Assembly: GCA_047633055.1 (NCBI GenBank)
Contig: JBLIEI010000101.1
Span: forward strand, 1-6,986
Source of the DNA: CALJFL01 sp047633055
GTDB taxonomy: Bacteria > Pseudomonadota > Gammaproteobacteria > Pseudomonadales > Halieaceae
Length of the DNA stretch: 6,986 nucleotides
Reading direction: 5' to 3'
Shown: positions 1-6,673 of the stretch, piece by piece
Layout: every line of letters begins with the position of its first letter
Numbering within the stretch: position 1 is the first letter of the stretch
The notes under the pieces: model-generated
The model's input: only the letters and a program-made list of their open reading frames with translations
Database searches by the model: none
What the model was told of the DNA's origin: nothing
Translations under genes and position numbers: made by a program

Positions 1-478
1 GCGGGCCAGCACTGGCCGATTGCAGTTCTATACGTGACACCGACGTGACGTCACAAAGAGTCGAAATAGTCACGCCTGCCGTGTGGCATTCGTGCAACAA
101 CATATTCAAAATGTCTTTGGCCGATTTAGTGCAGAAGAGCTGCCCATGCTTACGCTCCTCGTAGCCGATATTATGCGCCTCCACCATTGCGATGAAGTCC
201 CATTGGGTGTAACGACTCAACGCCGCTTTACAAAAATGAGGGTTGGCGGAAAGAAAGTTATCCGCTTCAACGTATAAGTTAGTGAAGTTACATCGACCGC
301 CGCCAGACATCAGGATTTTCTTACCGACCTTGTTGGATTTTTCCAGAACCAGCACGCGCTGTCCTCGTTGAGCGGCGGTAAAAGCGCACATAAGGCCCGC
401 GGCACCGGCACCAAGGATAATGACATCGTAATGATTTGACAGTTGTTCCAAAGAGGTTCTATCCGACAGAAAAGCCAC
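1..478 (-). CDS. yhiN: YhiN/HI0933-family FAD-dependent flavoprotein, N-terminal part (runs off left edge)
   Basis: This is the first ~159 residues of a predicted NAD(P)/FAD-dependent oxidoreductase of the HI0933/YhiN family, a cytosolic flavoprotein group whose physiological substrate is not firmly established. The translation shows the Rossmann dinucleotide motif GAGAAG (residues 23-28 from the GTG start) and an acidic residue E46 at the end of the second strand. The family signature SGGGRCNFTN follows at 58-67, and then NPHFCKSAL-like and TQWDF segments that match E. coli YhiN closely as I remember it. The family is usually about 390-420 residues, so well over half lies beyond the edge. 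No in-frame ATG exists upstream of the FAD motif; the open frame begins after a TGA at 548-550. GTG at 476-478 is used here, and TTG at 449-451 is an alternative nearer the usual family N-terminus. Neither has a strong Shine-Dalgarno. The family call is firm; the start is not. Confidence 0.88.
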   Translation of the reverse strand, partial: MAFLSDRTSLEQLSNHYDVIILGAGAAGLMCAFTAAQRGQRVLVLEKSNKVGKKILMSGGGRCNFTNLYVEADNFLSANPHFCKAALSRYTQWDFIAMVEAHNIGYEERKHGQLFCTKSAKDILNMLLHECHTAGVTISTLCDVTSVSRIELQSASAGP

Positions 479-512
479 GGGGCTAGTAAAAATAGATGCG
501 TACAACAGTGTG

Positions 513-518
513 ATTATA
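513..518 (-). promoter_or_regulatory. Candidate -10 box (TATAAT) upstream of the flavoprotein gene
   Basis: The minus strand reads a perfect TATAAT here. It lies about 35 bases upstream of the GTG candidate start, which would give a leader of roughly 28 bases. No convincing -35 hexamer is seen at 16-18 bp spacing, so activator dependence or chance is possible. The location in the 115-bp gap after the MATE gene stop supports separate transcription of the flavoprotein gene. Confidence 0.4.
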
Positions 519-593
519 CACGCTCCTGCAGCTATTTTGGGCCCAGTTCAACAAACCACCAAGCGGCCCAGACCCAGAGTCCTTATGTAAGCT

Positions 594-1961
594 CTAACCC
601 ACGGACTGCAAAGGGAACAGACGCGCTGGCCTATGCCGTAGGAAGATACTAAGCGCCAAGACAAAGGTAAGACCTTCCGCAATGGAAAGAGCAAGCACAA
701 AGTAGTAATCAGACCACACGAAATAAAACAGCACACCAAAACCCACGGGTAAAATCAGGCTGCGGCACAGCGCGACAATACCCGATTGCAAAGGCAGATG
801 GATCGCCGTCAGGTAGCCTGACATCAACATATTAAAGCCGGCAAACAAGAAAAGTGGCCAGACATAAGTGACAAACTCATTGGCCAAAGCGACTGTCTCG
901 AGGCTGTTGCTCTCATCCACGAACAGGTTAATTAGCGTCTCGCTAGAGGTGGTCAGCACAGCGATTAACACTATACTGAGCAACGCAATGATAGCGCTGG
1001 CAGTTTTCAGGAATGCAGAAATGCGCTCGGCTTTACGCGCGCCAAAATTCTGGGAGATCATTACCTGGCTGGTATCTGAAATGGCGAAGAACATCATGAA
1101 GCCGATAAACAGCAGGTAGTTGACGACTGTAATGGCCGCTACGCCGCTGACACCTGCCCGCTGAATCAGCATCCAGTTGAAAATAAACGCGATGATAGCC
1201 CCGGAAACCTCGTTGATAAATTCGGAGATACCGTTGTAGCCCGCCTGCAGCACTTCCTTCCAGTTGTTCTGCCGAAACTTGAAATGTAGCTTCCGCTCAG
1301 GCCGCAAAAAATAGACCAGCATCACGAACATCGGCACCGCCTGTGACAGGCCCGTAGCAAAAGCCGCGCCGGTGAGGCCCCAGCCGTACACCGCGATAAA
1401 CAAGTAATCCAGAGCAATATTGATAACGGAGCCAATAGCCAACGCCACTGCGGCTAGATTTGGAAATCCATCCAGACGGATGAAAAAATACTGAACGATA
1501 ACGATGAGCTGAGCGAACAGAAACGGCATGATAATCCGGTAATACTCGCCCATGACCGGGAACAATTCCTCGGTAGCACCGACACCAGTGAATAACTGCG
1601 ATTCAAATACCAGTCCCAGGCAAATTATTATGACGCCATAAACCGCAACGAACATCAGTGTTTTACTAAAAATGGCCGATGCAGCAGCCAGGTTGCCCTC
1701 GCCCAGGTATTTTCCCGCCCGCACAGAACCACCAATTGATAACATCATGCCGACGCCGAAAAGCAGTGTCGTAATTGGGATGATCAGGTTTACCGCAGCC
1801 AGAGCGGTGATGCCGACGTAGTTGCCGATAAATATCCCATCCACCAGTGACGCGGAGGTCATAGCAATCAAACCGACGAGCGATGGCACCAGATATTTTA
1901 AAAAAGTGGGGACAATCGCGCCATCAAGGGCTTGGCTGTCATCCAGGGATTCACTGGTCAT
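594..1961 (-). CDS. MATE family multidrug/toxin efflux transporter, MepA-like
   Basis: This is a 455-residue inner-membrane protein of the MATE family, which exports cationic drugs or metabolites in exchange for Na+ or H+. Length and hydropathy fit the usual 12 transmembrane helices in two six-helix halves. The first helix region carries VDGIFIGNYVG (40-50), equivalent to the VD-x-x-FIG motif of MATE proteins, followed by AAVNLIIP (55-62) and the GVG-MLSIGGSVRAGKYLGEG segment (69-89) typical of the MepA-like branch. The second half repeats the pattern around AAITVVNYLLF (275-285). The ATG at 1959-1961 begins 3 bp after the stop of the MBL-fold hydrolase gene, so the two are almost certainly one transcript. 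The stop is TAG. The substrate cannot be predicted; a product of the upstream hydrolase is possible but speculative. Confidence 0.93.
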   Translation of the reverse strand: MTSESLDDSQALDGAIVPTFLKYLVPSLVGLIAMTSASLVDGIFIGNYVGITALAAVNLIIPITTLLFGVGMMLSIGGSVRAGKYLGEGNLAAASAIFSKTLMFVAVYGVIIICLGLVFESQLFTGVGATEELFPVMGEYYRIIMPFLFAQLIVIVQYFFIRLDGFPNLAAVALAIGSVINIALDYLFIAVYGWGLTGAAFATGLSQAVPMFVMLVYFLRPERKLHFKFRQNNWKEVLQAGYNGISEFINEVSGAIIAFIFNWMLIQRAGVSGVAAITVVNYLLFIGFMMFFAISDTSQVMISQNFGARKAERISAFLKTASAIIALLSIVLIAVLTTSSETLINLFVDESNSLETVALANEFVTYVWPLFLFAGFNMLMSGYLTAIHLPLQSGIVALCRSLILPVGFGVLFYFVWSDYYFVLALSIAEGLTFVLALSIFLRHRPARLFPLQSVG

Positions 1962-1964
1962 TTG

Positions 1965-2708
1965 TTATCTCAGCATCTTGCTCTTTGAACTTCGGTAAGC
2001 ATCAATCAGCTCTTTCATCCGCTGCCGGCCAAAACTGGCGTAATGCCCGCAGTGAAAGGTGTCGGCAGGAATTTCCGCCAGTCTAACCAGTGTTTCTTCA
2101 TAAACATCAGCATCCGAATGGTACAGCGAATCCAACAGCTCACCGTCGTAGAGCACATCCCCTACGAAGATTGTTTTAGTCTCCTCTTCATAAAGACACA
2201 CTGAACCGGGTGAGTGTCCAGGCATGTGAAACACCCTGACTAACCGGTCGCCCAGATCTATTTGATCCCCTTCGCCGATCAACTGCGTTGCGGGTGCGGG
2301 TTGGACTTTGTACTGATCAAAATCGAAACCCGTGTAGGGAAGTGCCGTCAGTATATTCTCTTCCGGCATATTCGCGCGAAAGTCAGCCCAAACCGTATTT
2401 ATCTCATCCGGGGCTCGCAGTATAACGGCTTCTGCCGCGTGACATAAACGGTGCTCGAACTCGTGATGGCAACCCACGTGGTCAAAATGGGTGTGGGAGG
2501 CCAAAGCCAAGACAGGACGTTCGCTAAGCTCAGCAACATTGTCACGCAAGGAAACAACGCCTAGCCCACTATCAATCAACAAATCCCGTTCGCGCCCCTG
2601 AATGTGCCAGATATTACAGCGCACATCGGGATTTACGTGCTGTTCCCAAATCAGGGTAACTTGATCTGTCAGAGTCTTCGTCGCATACCACTTTTCTGCC
2701 ACTTTCAT
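1965..2708 (-). CDS. MBL-fold metallo-hydrolase, glyoxalase II-like
   Basis: This is a 247-residue soluble hydrolase of the metallo-beta-lactamase fold. It has a full set of dinuclear zinc ligands: H72, H74, D76 and H77 in HTHFDH, H165 in GHSPGS, D184 in VGDVLYDG and H222 in CGHYASF. The DSGLG strand-turn (46-50) precedes them, as usual in this fold. These features fit the glyoxalase II-like hydrolase group rather than true beta-lactamases, but the substrate (thioester, lactone, phosphoester or amide) cannot be read from the sequence. The ATG at 2706-2708 is preceded by an AAAGGG element somewhat far upstream, so initiation may be moderate. It is the first gene of a two-gene unit with the MATE transporter, with 3 bp between stop and start. 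Its other neighbour, on the opposite strand, is a broken amidohydrolase. Confidence 0.92.
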   Translation of the reverse strand: MKVAEKWYATKTLTDQVTLIWEQHVNPDVRCNIWHIQGRERDLLIDSGLGVVSLRDNVAELSERPVLALASHTHFDHVGCHHEFEHRLCHAAEAVILRAPDEINTVWADFRANMPEENILTALPYTGFDFDQYKVQPAPATQLIGEGDQIDLGDRLVRVFHMPGHSPGSVCLYEEETKTIFVGDVLYDGELLDSLYHSDADVYEETLVRLAEIPADTFHCGHYASFGRQRMKELIDAYRSSKSKMLR

Positions 2709-2780
2709 CGTGTTACTTTACCCTTTCACGCCCGTAGATGGCGAAATACCATTTTGCCAATGATATCAGAAGGTTAGCTA

Positions 2781-3367
2781 GTGCTCCGCGCAAAGAGTAG
2801 ACACTTGATACGTGCTCAGTATTACCCTAACCTGAACCGAACGAGCGTTCATATTTGCCACATAACCCACAATGCGATAAAAAATATTGCATTGTTTTTG
2901 GCTGAGATTAAGCAGGCAAATGCGGATGGCGTTAACATTACTACCGAGGTCCTGCCCTACAACGCCGGTTCCGCGCTAATTTGTTCGGCGGTATTCAGCC
3001 GAGACTGGCAGACAATATTTGATATCAGTTACAGCGACGTTGAGTGGCCAGCGACCGGGGAACGTTTTACTAAGCAAAGCTGGGATAGGCGACGCAAGGA
3101 GGAACCTAAAGAGCAAGTGGTTCATCACTAGGTAAAAGAGCATTGGACCCAAACTGCAATCAAAGACAGTTCAGTCATTATCGTTAGTGACTTGATGCCG
3201 ATATTACCGTGTTTGATGCAGCGAACATTGCCAGCCAAGCGAGCTATCAAAACCCTTATCAAGAGGCCACTGGATTAGACTATGTCATAGTCGCTGGCCA
3301 ACCGATTATTATCAATGGTGAACAAGTAGTCGATGCGTATCCGGGAGAGCGGTTGTTAGCTCAGTAA
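2781..3367 (+). pseudogene. Remnant of an N-acyl-D-amino-acid deacylase-type amidohydrolase
   Basis: Two pieces of one amidohydrolase are recognisable. The first, in the frame of position 2781, runs through VHICHITHN, an ITTEVLPYNAGS segment, a GISYSD-W-ATGERLT-like stretch and then VVHH, where TAG at 3129-3131 interrupts it. The same frame continues after the stop with VKEHW and a segment ending IIVSDLMP (to about 3200), matching the family's SDGMP metal-site region. The second piece, in another frame from about 3194, reads DADITVFDAAN and ends PGERLLAQ before TAA at 3365-3367, which is the usual C-terminus of D-aminoacylase-like enzymes. Family members are about 480-570 residues. The N-terminal half, with the first metal ligands, and roughly 70-90 residues between SDLMP and DADI are missing. 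A stop, a deletion and a truncation make function very unlikely. The left boundary of homology is nearer 2835 than 2781. The GTG at 2781 opens the frame but is not a supported start. Confidence 0.82.
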
Positions 3368-3414
3368 TCCTGAGCGAAAATCGAAGGCTAGCGTTCACTC
3401 TAACGCCGCTGATT

Positions 3415-3420
3415 TATAAC
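3415..3420 (+). promoter_or_regulatory. Candidate -10 box (TATAAC) for yajD
   Basis: TATAAC matches the consensus at five of six positions and lies about 39 bases upstream of the yajD ATG. TTCACT at 3394-3399 is the nearest -35-like hexamer but its 15-bp spacing is short. The small inverted repeat GCGTT/AACGC (3391-3406) overlaps the -35 region. This is a weak prediction. Confidence 0.3.
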
Positions 3421-3458
3421 AAGGTGGAGAGTAATTTGAGGATAGGAACTAAAACATC

Positions 3459-3830
3459 ATGAGTATTCAAAAACCTCCCGCTGGTAATTTCGAAAAAGTT
3501 CGTGCTGAACAGCTCAAATACAACGCTGAACGTGAAGCGGGTTATCGTGAACGGGCACTAAAGCTGTATCCCTGGATCTGTGGTCGGTGCACTCGGGAAT
3601 TCGAACGCAAAGGCCTGTCAGAGCTAACCGTGCATCATATTGATCATAATCATGACAATAACCCCAATGATGGTAGTAACTGGGAGCTACTCTGTATTTA
3701 CTGCCACGATGAAGAACACACCAAGTTCACCAATCTTGTGCGCTATGGCAGTACAACAAAAACCAAAGTAAAGGCAGCAACCTATAACCCGTTTGCAGAC
3801 CTAAAGGCGAAAATGGAACAGAAGGATTAG
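3459..3830 (+). CDS. yajD: YajD-family HNH nuclease
   Basis: This 123-residue protein matches E. coli YajD along nearly its whole length as I recall that sequence: GYRERALKLYPW (28-39), the CGRC zinc knuckle (C41, C44), TVHHIDHNHDNNP (57-69), DGSNWELLCIYCHDEEH (71-87) and the C-terminal YNPFADLKA (109-117). The HNH active-site elements are H59/H60, N74 and H87. C79 and C82 complete the Cys4 zinc site with C41 and C44. The family is a small HNH endonuclease-like group conserved in Gammaproteobacteria whose biological role is not well defined. The ATG follows an AGGATAGGA purine-rich ribosome binding region with suitable spacing. The gene stands alone on the plus strand, downstream of the amidohydrolase remnant and convergent with the small gene at 3902-4117. 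The N-terminal 20 residues are longer and less conserved than in E. coli. Confidence 0.94.
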   Translation: MSIQKPPAGNFEKVRAEQLKYNAEREAGYRERALKLYPWICGRCTREFERKGLSELTVHHIDHNHDNNPNDGSNWELLCIYCHDEEHTKFTNLVRYGSTTKTKVKAATYNPFADLKAKMEQKD

Positions 3831-3901
3831 CGAGCAGACCTGACTCTACCTGCGGAATAAATTGTCAGTACCTGTCGATGGCATGCACTGGGCGAGCATA
3901 A

Positions 3902-4117
3902 TCAACTAAAAATAATATATTCAGCGCCGTAGTCCAGCTCAATATCGCCAACGATGTTTTCAACCGGAGACTCGTTACTCGAGGTCTTATAATCAAGATA
4001 GGCCGCTACGTTTAATACCAGTACCTCTTCATCTTGTTGCAATAGTTTTTGATCAACTATCGCCTTCAGTAGTCTCTTGCGCTGGTTATTACCGATCTGT
4101 ATGTCTTGCAGACTCAT
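3902..4117 (-). CDS. Small acidic protein of unknown function (71 residues)
   Basis: I do not recognise this protein. It is 71 residues long. A basic stretch (NQRKRLLK, 11-18) near the N-terminus is followed by a likely helix, a hydrophobic strand-like segment EVLVLNVAAYLDY (31-43), a polar linker, and an acidic C-terminus ending in YIIFS. There is no signal peptide, membrane segment or cysteine pair. Support for a real gene comes from an AGG ribosome binding element 9 bases before the ATG and a perfect TATAAT box about 34 bases upstream of the ATG, both in its own intergenic gap. It is convergent with yajD (71 bp between stops) and lies downstream of the P450 gene on the same strand, though its own promoter argues for separate expression. 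The alternating hydrophobic/charged C-terminal half suggests a small folded domain. No function is assigned. Confidence 0.62.
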   Translation of the reverse strand: MSLQDIQIGNNQRKRLLKAIVDQKLLQQDEEVLVLNVAAYLDYKTSSNESPVENIVGDIELDYGAEYIIFS

Positions 4118-4150
4118 AGCGAGCGACCTATTGGAATTTTGTATGGGTAC

Positions 4151-4156
4151 ATTATA
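4151..4156 (-). promoter_or_regulatory. -10 box (TATAAT) for the 71-residue gene
   Basis: The minus strand reads GCTATAATGT with a perfect TATAAT. A start of transcription about 7 bases downstream would leave a leader of roughly 25 bases before the ATG at 4117. No good -35 hexamer is present at 16-18 bp; TTGGCT lies 23 bp upstream, which is too far for a standard sigma-70 promoter. Confidence 0.5.
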
Positions 4157-4237
4157 GCTTACTTATTCTCGAACTTTTGAGCCAACTCATTATCGACATA
4201 GGCTCTAGCAAGGCACTGGCAGGCGCTAATGTGCGAC

Positions 4238-5467
4238 TCATGCAATCCGATAACGTAAGGGCATAGATTTTAAGCCACCGACGAAGATAGCCTGGATCCC
4301 CTCAACATCACCATTAAACTCGACCTCGCTTAACCGAGGTAGCAACTCGCGGAAAAAACGGGAGACCTCCAACGTCGCCAAGTGCTGGCCCAGACACATA
4401 TGTGCTCCATAGCCAAAATGAAGATTCAGTTTGGGATCTCGTTCAATGTCCAGGATATTAGCATTGTGAATAATCTCTTGATCCCGATTAGCTGCAGGGA
4501 ACCAGATAGCAATACTATCGCCGGCCTTAATCTCCTTACCCCGCAGCTCGATGTCAGCTGTTGCGGTGCGCACCATATGCCGCACAGGCGACGTCCAACG
4601 CAATAGCTCCTTGGTCGCATTCGCATCGAGTTCAGGATTACCCGCCCACTTCTGCAATTGCTCAGGATGCTCAATCAAGGCTTTCATACCAGAACTAATA
4701 GTGGCCGACGTCGTATCATGGCCCGCTGACGCAGCGATTATGAAATAACTGATCTGGTCAAAGGCATCCATAGGCTTGCCATCAACGTCTGCGTTGGCAA
4801 TTACGCTGGCCAAGTCATCTGTGGGATTGATTTTTCGGTCTTCGATAATCTTGCCGAAATAATCGAAAAAGTCGGTAATCACTGACAGACCCGACTCAAA
4901 ATCAGTGCCTCGCGACAGCTCGGGGTCATTGTTGCCAAACAATTCCTGGGTGAGTTTGAGCATGAAAGCCTCATCCTCTTTAGGAACGCCCAGAATTTTC
5001 ATAATCACTCGAAGTGGAAAATGCAGGGCTACATCCTTAACAAAATCACACTCATCACCCATCTCCTGCATTTTATCGATATATTCTTTGGCAAGTTGTT
5101 GAATCTCGGCGTCGAGGCGATTGATGTTGCGCGGCAGAAACCAATCACGGGTGACACGGCGCAGCTTTAGGTGCTTGGGGCTATCCATATGAATGAGCGT
5201 TTCCAAACCATTGCGGGTACCCAGCTTTTCTTCAAACATATCTTCTACAGCAGAGGGCTGCAGCATCGCCCGCGGCGCACTCAAAAATTGATCGTTATTC
5301 CTGCCAACAAATTTGATATCTTCGTATTTGCTGAGCGACCAAAAAGGCAGGTACGCAGGATCCTCAACATAGCTCACCGGGTCATGTTCCCGCAGGTAGT
5401 CAAACAGCCCATACATGGAATCTTCATTCCCCATAAGTACTGGGTCTAGCAGATCGGTATTGTTCAT
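4238..5467 (-). CDS. Cytochrome P450 (bacterial class I type)
   Basis: This is a complete 409-residue soluble P450, of typical bacterial length and without a membrane anchor. Landmarks in order are HMDSPKHLKLRR (93-104, the C-helix heme-propionate region), the I-helix oxygen-activation motif AGHDTT (248-253, acid-alcohol pair D251-T252), the K-helix ExxR (E287, R290), and the heme loop FGYGAHMCLG (351-360) with C358 as thiolate ligand. All catalytic elements are intact. It should catalyse O2-dependent hydroxylation with electrons from a ferredoxin and reductase encoded elsewhere. Overall character resembles the CYP125/CYP142/CYP124-like and terpene-hydroxylating groups, which suggests a sterol, terpene or other lipid-like substrate, but the subfamily cannot be fixed by eye. 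The ATG at 5465-5467 has a GAGAGA element about 6 bases upstream. It follows an AraC-type regulator gene on the same strand by 88 bp, which suggests local control. Confidence 0.95.
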   Translation of the reverse strand: MNNTDLLDPVLMGNEDSMYGLFDYLREHDPVSYVEDPAYLPFWSLSKYEDIKFVGRNNDQFLSAPRAMLQPSAVEDMFEEKLGTRNGLETLIHMDSPKHLKLRRVTRDWFLPRNINRLDAEIQQLAKEYIDKMQEMGDECDFVKDVALHFPLRVIMKILGVPKEDEAFMLKLTQELFGNNDPELSRGTDFESGLSVITDFFDYFGKIIEDRKINPTDDLASVIANADVDGKPMDAFDQISYFIIAASAGHDTTSATISSGMKALIEHPEQLQKWAGNPELDANATKELLRWTSPVRHMVRTATADIELRGKEIKAGDSIAIWFPAANRDQEIIHNANILDIERDPKLNLHFGYGAHMCLGQHLATLEVSRFFRELLPRLSEVEFNGDVEGIQAIFVGGLKSMPLRYRIA

Positions 5468-5500
5468 GGTTGTCTCTCACTTATCAAACGCGCACATCCT

Positions 5501-5517
5501 AACACTCCGACAGTGTT
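5501..5517. repeat. Perfect inverted repeat AACACT-N5-AGTGTT between regulator and P450 genes
   Basis: AACACT at 5501-5506 is mirrored by AGTGTT at 5512-5517 with a 5-base spacer. It lies about 34 bases upstream of the P450 start and 38 bases after the AraC-gene stop. There is no T-tract on either side, so it is more likely an operator or weak hairpin than an intrinsic terminator. Confidence 0.55.
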
Positions 5518-5539
5518 CCGTTCGACTATTACCCGTTCG
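5518..5539. repeat. Direct repeat CCGTTCG x2 upstream of the P450 gene
   Basis: CCGTTCG occurs at 5518-5524 and again at 5533-5539, a start-to-start spacing of 15 bp, directly next to the inverted repeat. AraC-family proteins bind direct half-sites, so this is a candidate operator for the neighbouring regulator. That role is inference. Confidence 0.4.
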
Positions 5540-5555
5540 TTTACAATTATCGTGG

Positions 5556-6578
5556 TCAGACCTGATGTGCGGTGCTTGTCGCTGCCTGCCTTACCTCCGA
5601 GGGTGTAGTACCCGACCAGCGCCTGAATGATCGACGAAAATTTGCCGCGTCACTGAAGCCCAATAAGCAGGCTATTTCCGACACTGGCAGATTGGTGCCT
5701 TTCAGGTATTCGCCAGCCAGGCGATATCTGACCTGATCCAACAACGACTGAAATCGATTCCCCTCTTTAGTCAAGTGTCGTTGCAGCGTGCTTTCGCTCA
5801 TATGTAATAGCTGCGCCACCTTTGCGCTGGTGGGAAACTCCGAGCCAGTCTGCAGTAATATTTGCTGCACTCGCTCACTGACCATGCCACCCGAAACATC
5901 TCGTGATATCAGCCGATCACATTCCCTTTTGAAAATATCTCTGGCGATCGGGTTAGAGGTTGAAATGGCAGAGTTGAGACTAGCGTAGTCAAAAAACATC
6001 GCGCTGCGAGGCGCGTTGAAGCGCACCTCAGGCCCGAAGATCGCGTGGTATTGGGCTAGATTTTTCGACGATGCGTAGGCCAACTGCAAGTTGATAATGG
6101 CGGTTTGTCGCCCCAACAGAATGCCACCACTGTTTATGACCGCGGCGTACAGTACTTCTGTGTAAAAACGCTGCAAGTCCTGGGGCAGGTGCGCCGCTTT
6201 AACCCAAAGCTCAAGCTGGTCTTCGTGACGCTCCAGCTGCACACCAATGCTGGGCAGTATCACCCGGTTATAGCGCACCAGCAGGTTGAGGGCGTCTCCA
6301 ATTGTGGCGCTGGTCATCAGCGCATATCCGAAGATGCCCTGCGACGCGATGCTAATCTGGCTACCAAATTTCAAACCCAATTGGCTGTCTTTGGAGAACG
6401 ACAAGGCATTGGTACACGCCGTATCAAGTTGACTGGCACTTAAATTCAGCGTCGCCTGGGCGTCAGTCTCGGCGATACCTGTGCCGTGGAGGAGCTGCTT
6501 CCGCGATATGCCCGCTGGCTCCAGTACCTGCAAAAGCGTTGAGATGTAATACGCGTGCACAAAGCTCCCTGATGGCAT
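5556..6578 (-). CDS. AraC-family transcriptional regulator (Arabinose_bd-type N-terminal domain)
   Basis: This 340-residue DNA-binding regulator has two parts. Residues ~1-220 resemble the Arabinose_bd (PF12625) sensory domain found in OruR-like AraC regulators, with a GIFGYALMTSATIGDAL segment (81-97) and a GPEVRFNAP segment (182-190) typical of that group. Residues ~235-333 are the AraC/XylS DNA-binding domain. Its first helix-turn-helix is around SAKVAQLLHMSESTLQRHL (251-269) and the second around VSEIACLLGFSDAANFRRSF (299-318), ending in the WSGTTPSEVR signature (321-330). The ATG at 6576-6578 has a CAGG element 4 bases upstream. It lies just upstream of the P450 on the same strand and diverges from the metal-dependent hydrolase gene, so it is well placed to control both, probably in response to a hydrophobic ligand. 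Target and ligand are inference. Confidence 0.93.
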   Translation of the reverse strand: MPSGSFVHAYYISTLLQVLEPAGISRKQLLHGTGIAETDAQATLNLSASQLDTACTNALSFSKDSQLGLKFGSQISIASQGIFGYALMTSATIGDALNLLVRYNRVILPSIGVQLERHEDQLELWVKAAHLPQDLQRFYTEVLYAAVINSGGILLGRQTAIINLQLAYASSKNLAQYHAIFGPEVRFNAPRSAMFFDYASLNSAISTSNPIARDIFKRECDRLISRDVSGGMVSERVQQILLQTGSEFPTSAKVAQLLHMSESTLQRHLTKEGNRFQSLLDQVRYRLAGEYLKGTNLPVSEIACLLGFSDAANFRRSFRRWSGTTPSEVRQAATSTAHQV

Positions 6579-6584
6579 TTAACC

Positions 6585-6673
6585 TGTCAACAGATGGTAT
6601 ATAACCCCCAATATGAGCGGATATGACCCAGTTAATGACTCTATATAACTCCTATGGATGACTGTTTGTCAAC
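6585..6673. repeat. TGTCAAC direct repeat flanking the divergent control region
   Basis: TGTCAAC appears at 6585-6591, just upstream of the AraC gene start, and at 6667-6673, upstream of the hydrolase gene, both in the same orientation. The first copy sits in CTGTCAACAG, a small near-palindrome. The second forms part of TGAC-N5-GTCA (6659-6671). One copy lies close to each divergent gene, as expected for shared or paired operator sites, but seven bases is short enough for chance. Confidence 0.3.
6598..6652. repeat. Spaced direct repeat TATATAACYCC in the divergent control region
   Basis: TATATAACCCC at 6598-6608 and TATATAACTCC at 6642-6652 differ at one base and are 44 bp apart start to start, about four helical turns. 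Between them, ATATGA occurs twice with a 10-bp period (6611-6616 and 6621-6626). The region separates the AraC gene from the divergent hydrolase gene. It could hold regulator half-sites or AT-rich -10 elements; which one is unresolved. Confidence 0.42.

Noticed and set aside
83..277. Plus-strand open frame of 64 codons
   Set aside because: It lies wholly antisense to the conserved YhiN-type coding sequence and has no recognisable protein character.
538..545. Palindrome TGGGCCCA after the MATE gene, considered as part of a terminator
   Set aside because: It is only 8 bp, with no loop and no following T-run, so it is not a credible intrinsic terminator.
443..652. Plus-strand open frame of 69 codons across the gap between the flavoprotein and MATE genes
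   Set aside because: It overlaps both neighbours antisense, has no ribosome binding site, and its composition does not look like a folded protein.
548..739. Minus-strand open frame of 63 codons overlapping the MATE C-terminus
   Set aside because: It is in an alternative frame of the well-supported MATE gene, and its hydrophobicity is inherited from that gene.
3391..3406. Inverted repeat GCGTT-N6-AACGC after the amidohydrolase remnant, considered as a terminator
   Set aside because: The stem is only 5 bp and no T-tract follows. It overlaps the weak yajD promoter region and may be chance.
3831..3901. Convergent gap between yajD and the 71-residue gene, searched for a bidirectional terminator
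   Set aside because: No stem-loop with flanking T/A tracts could be found.
4426..4674. Minus-strand open frame of 82 codons within the P450 gene
   Set aside because: It is an alternative frame of the P450, which is supported by all its catalytic motifs.
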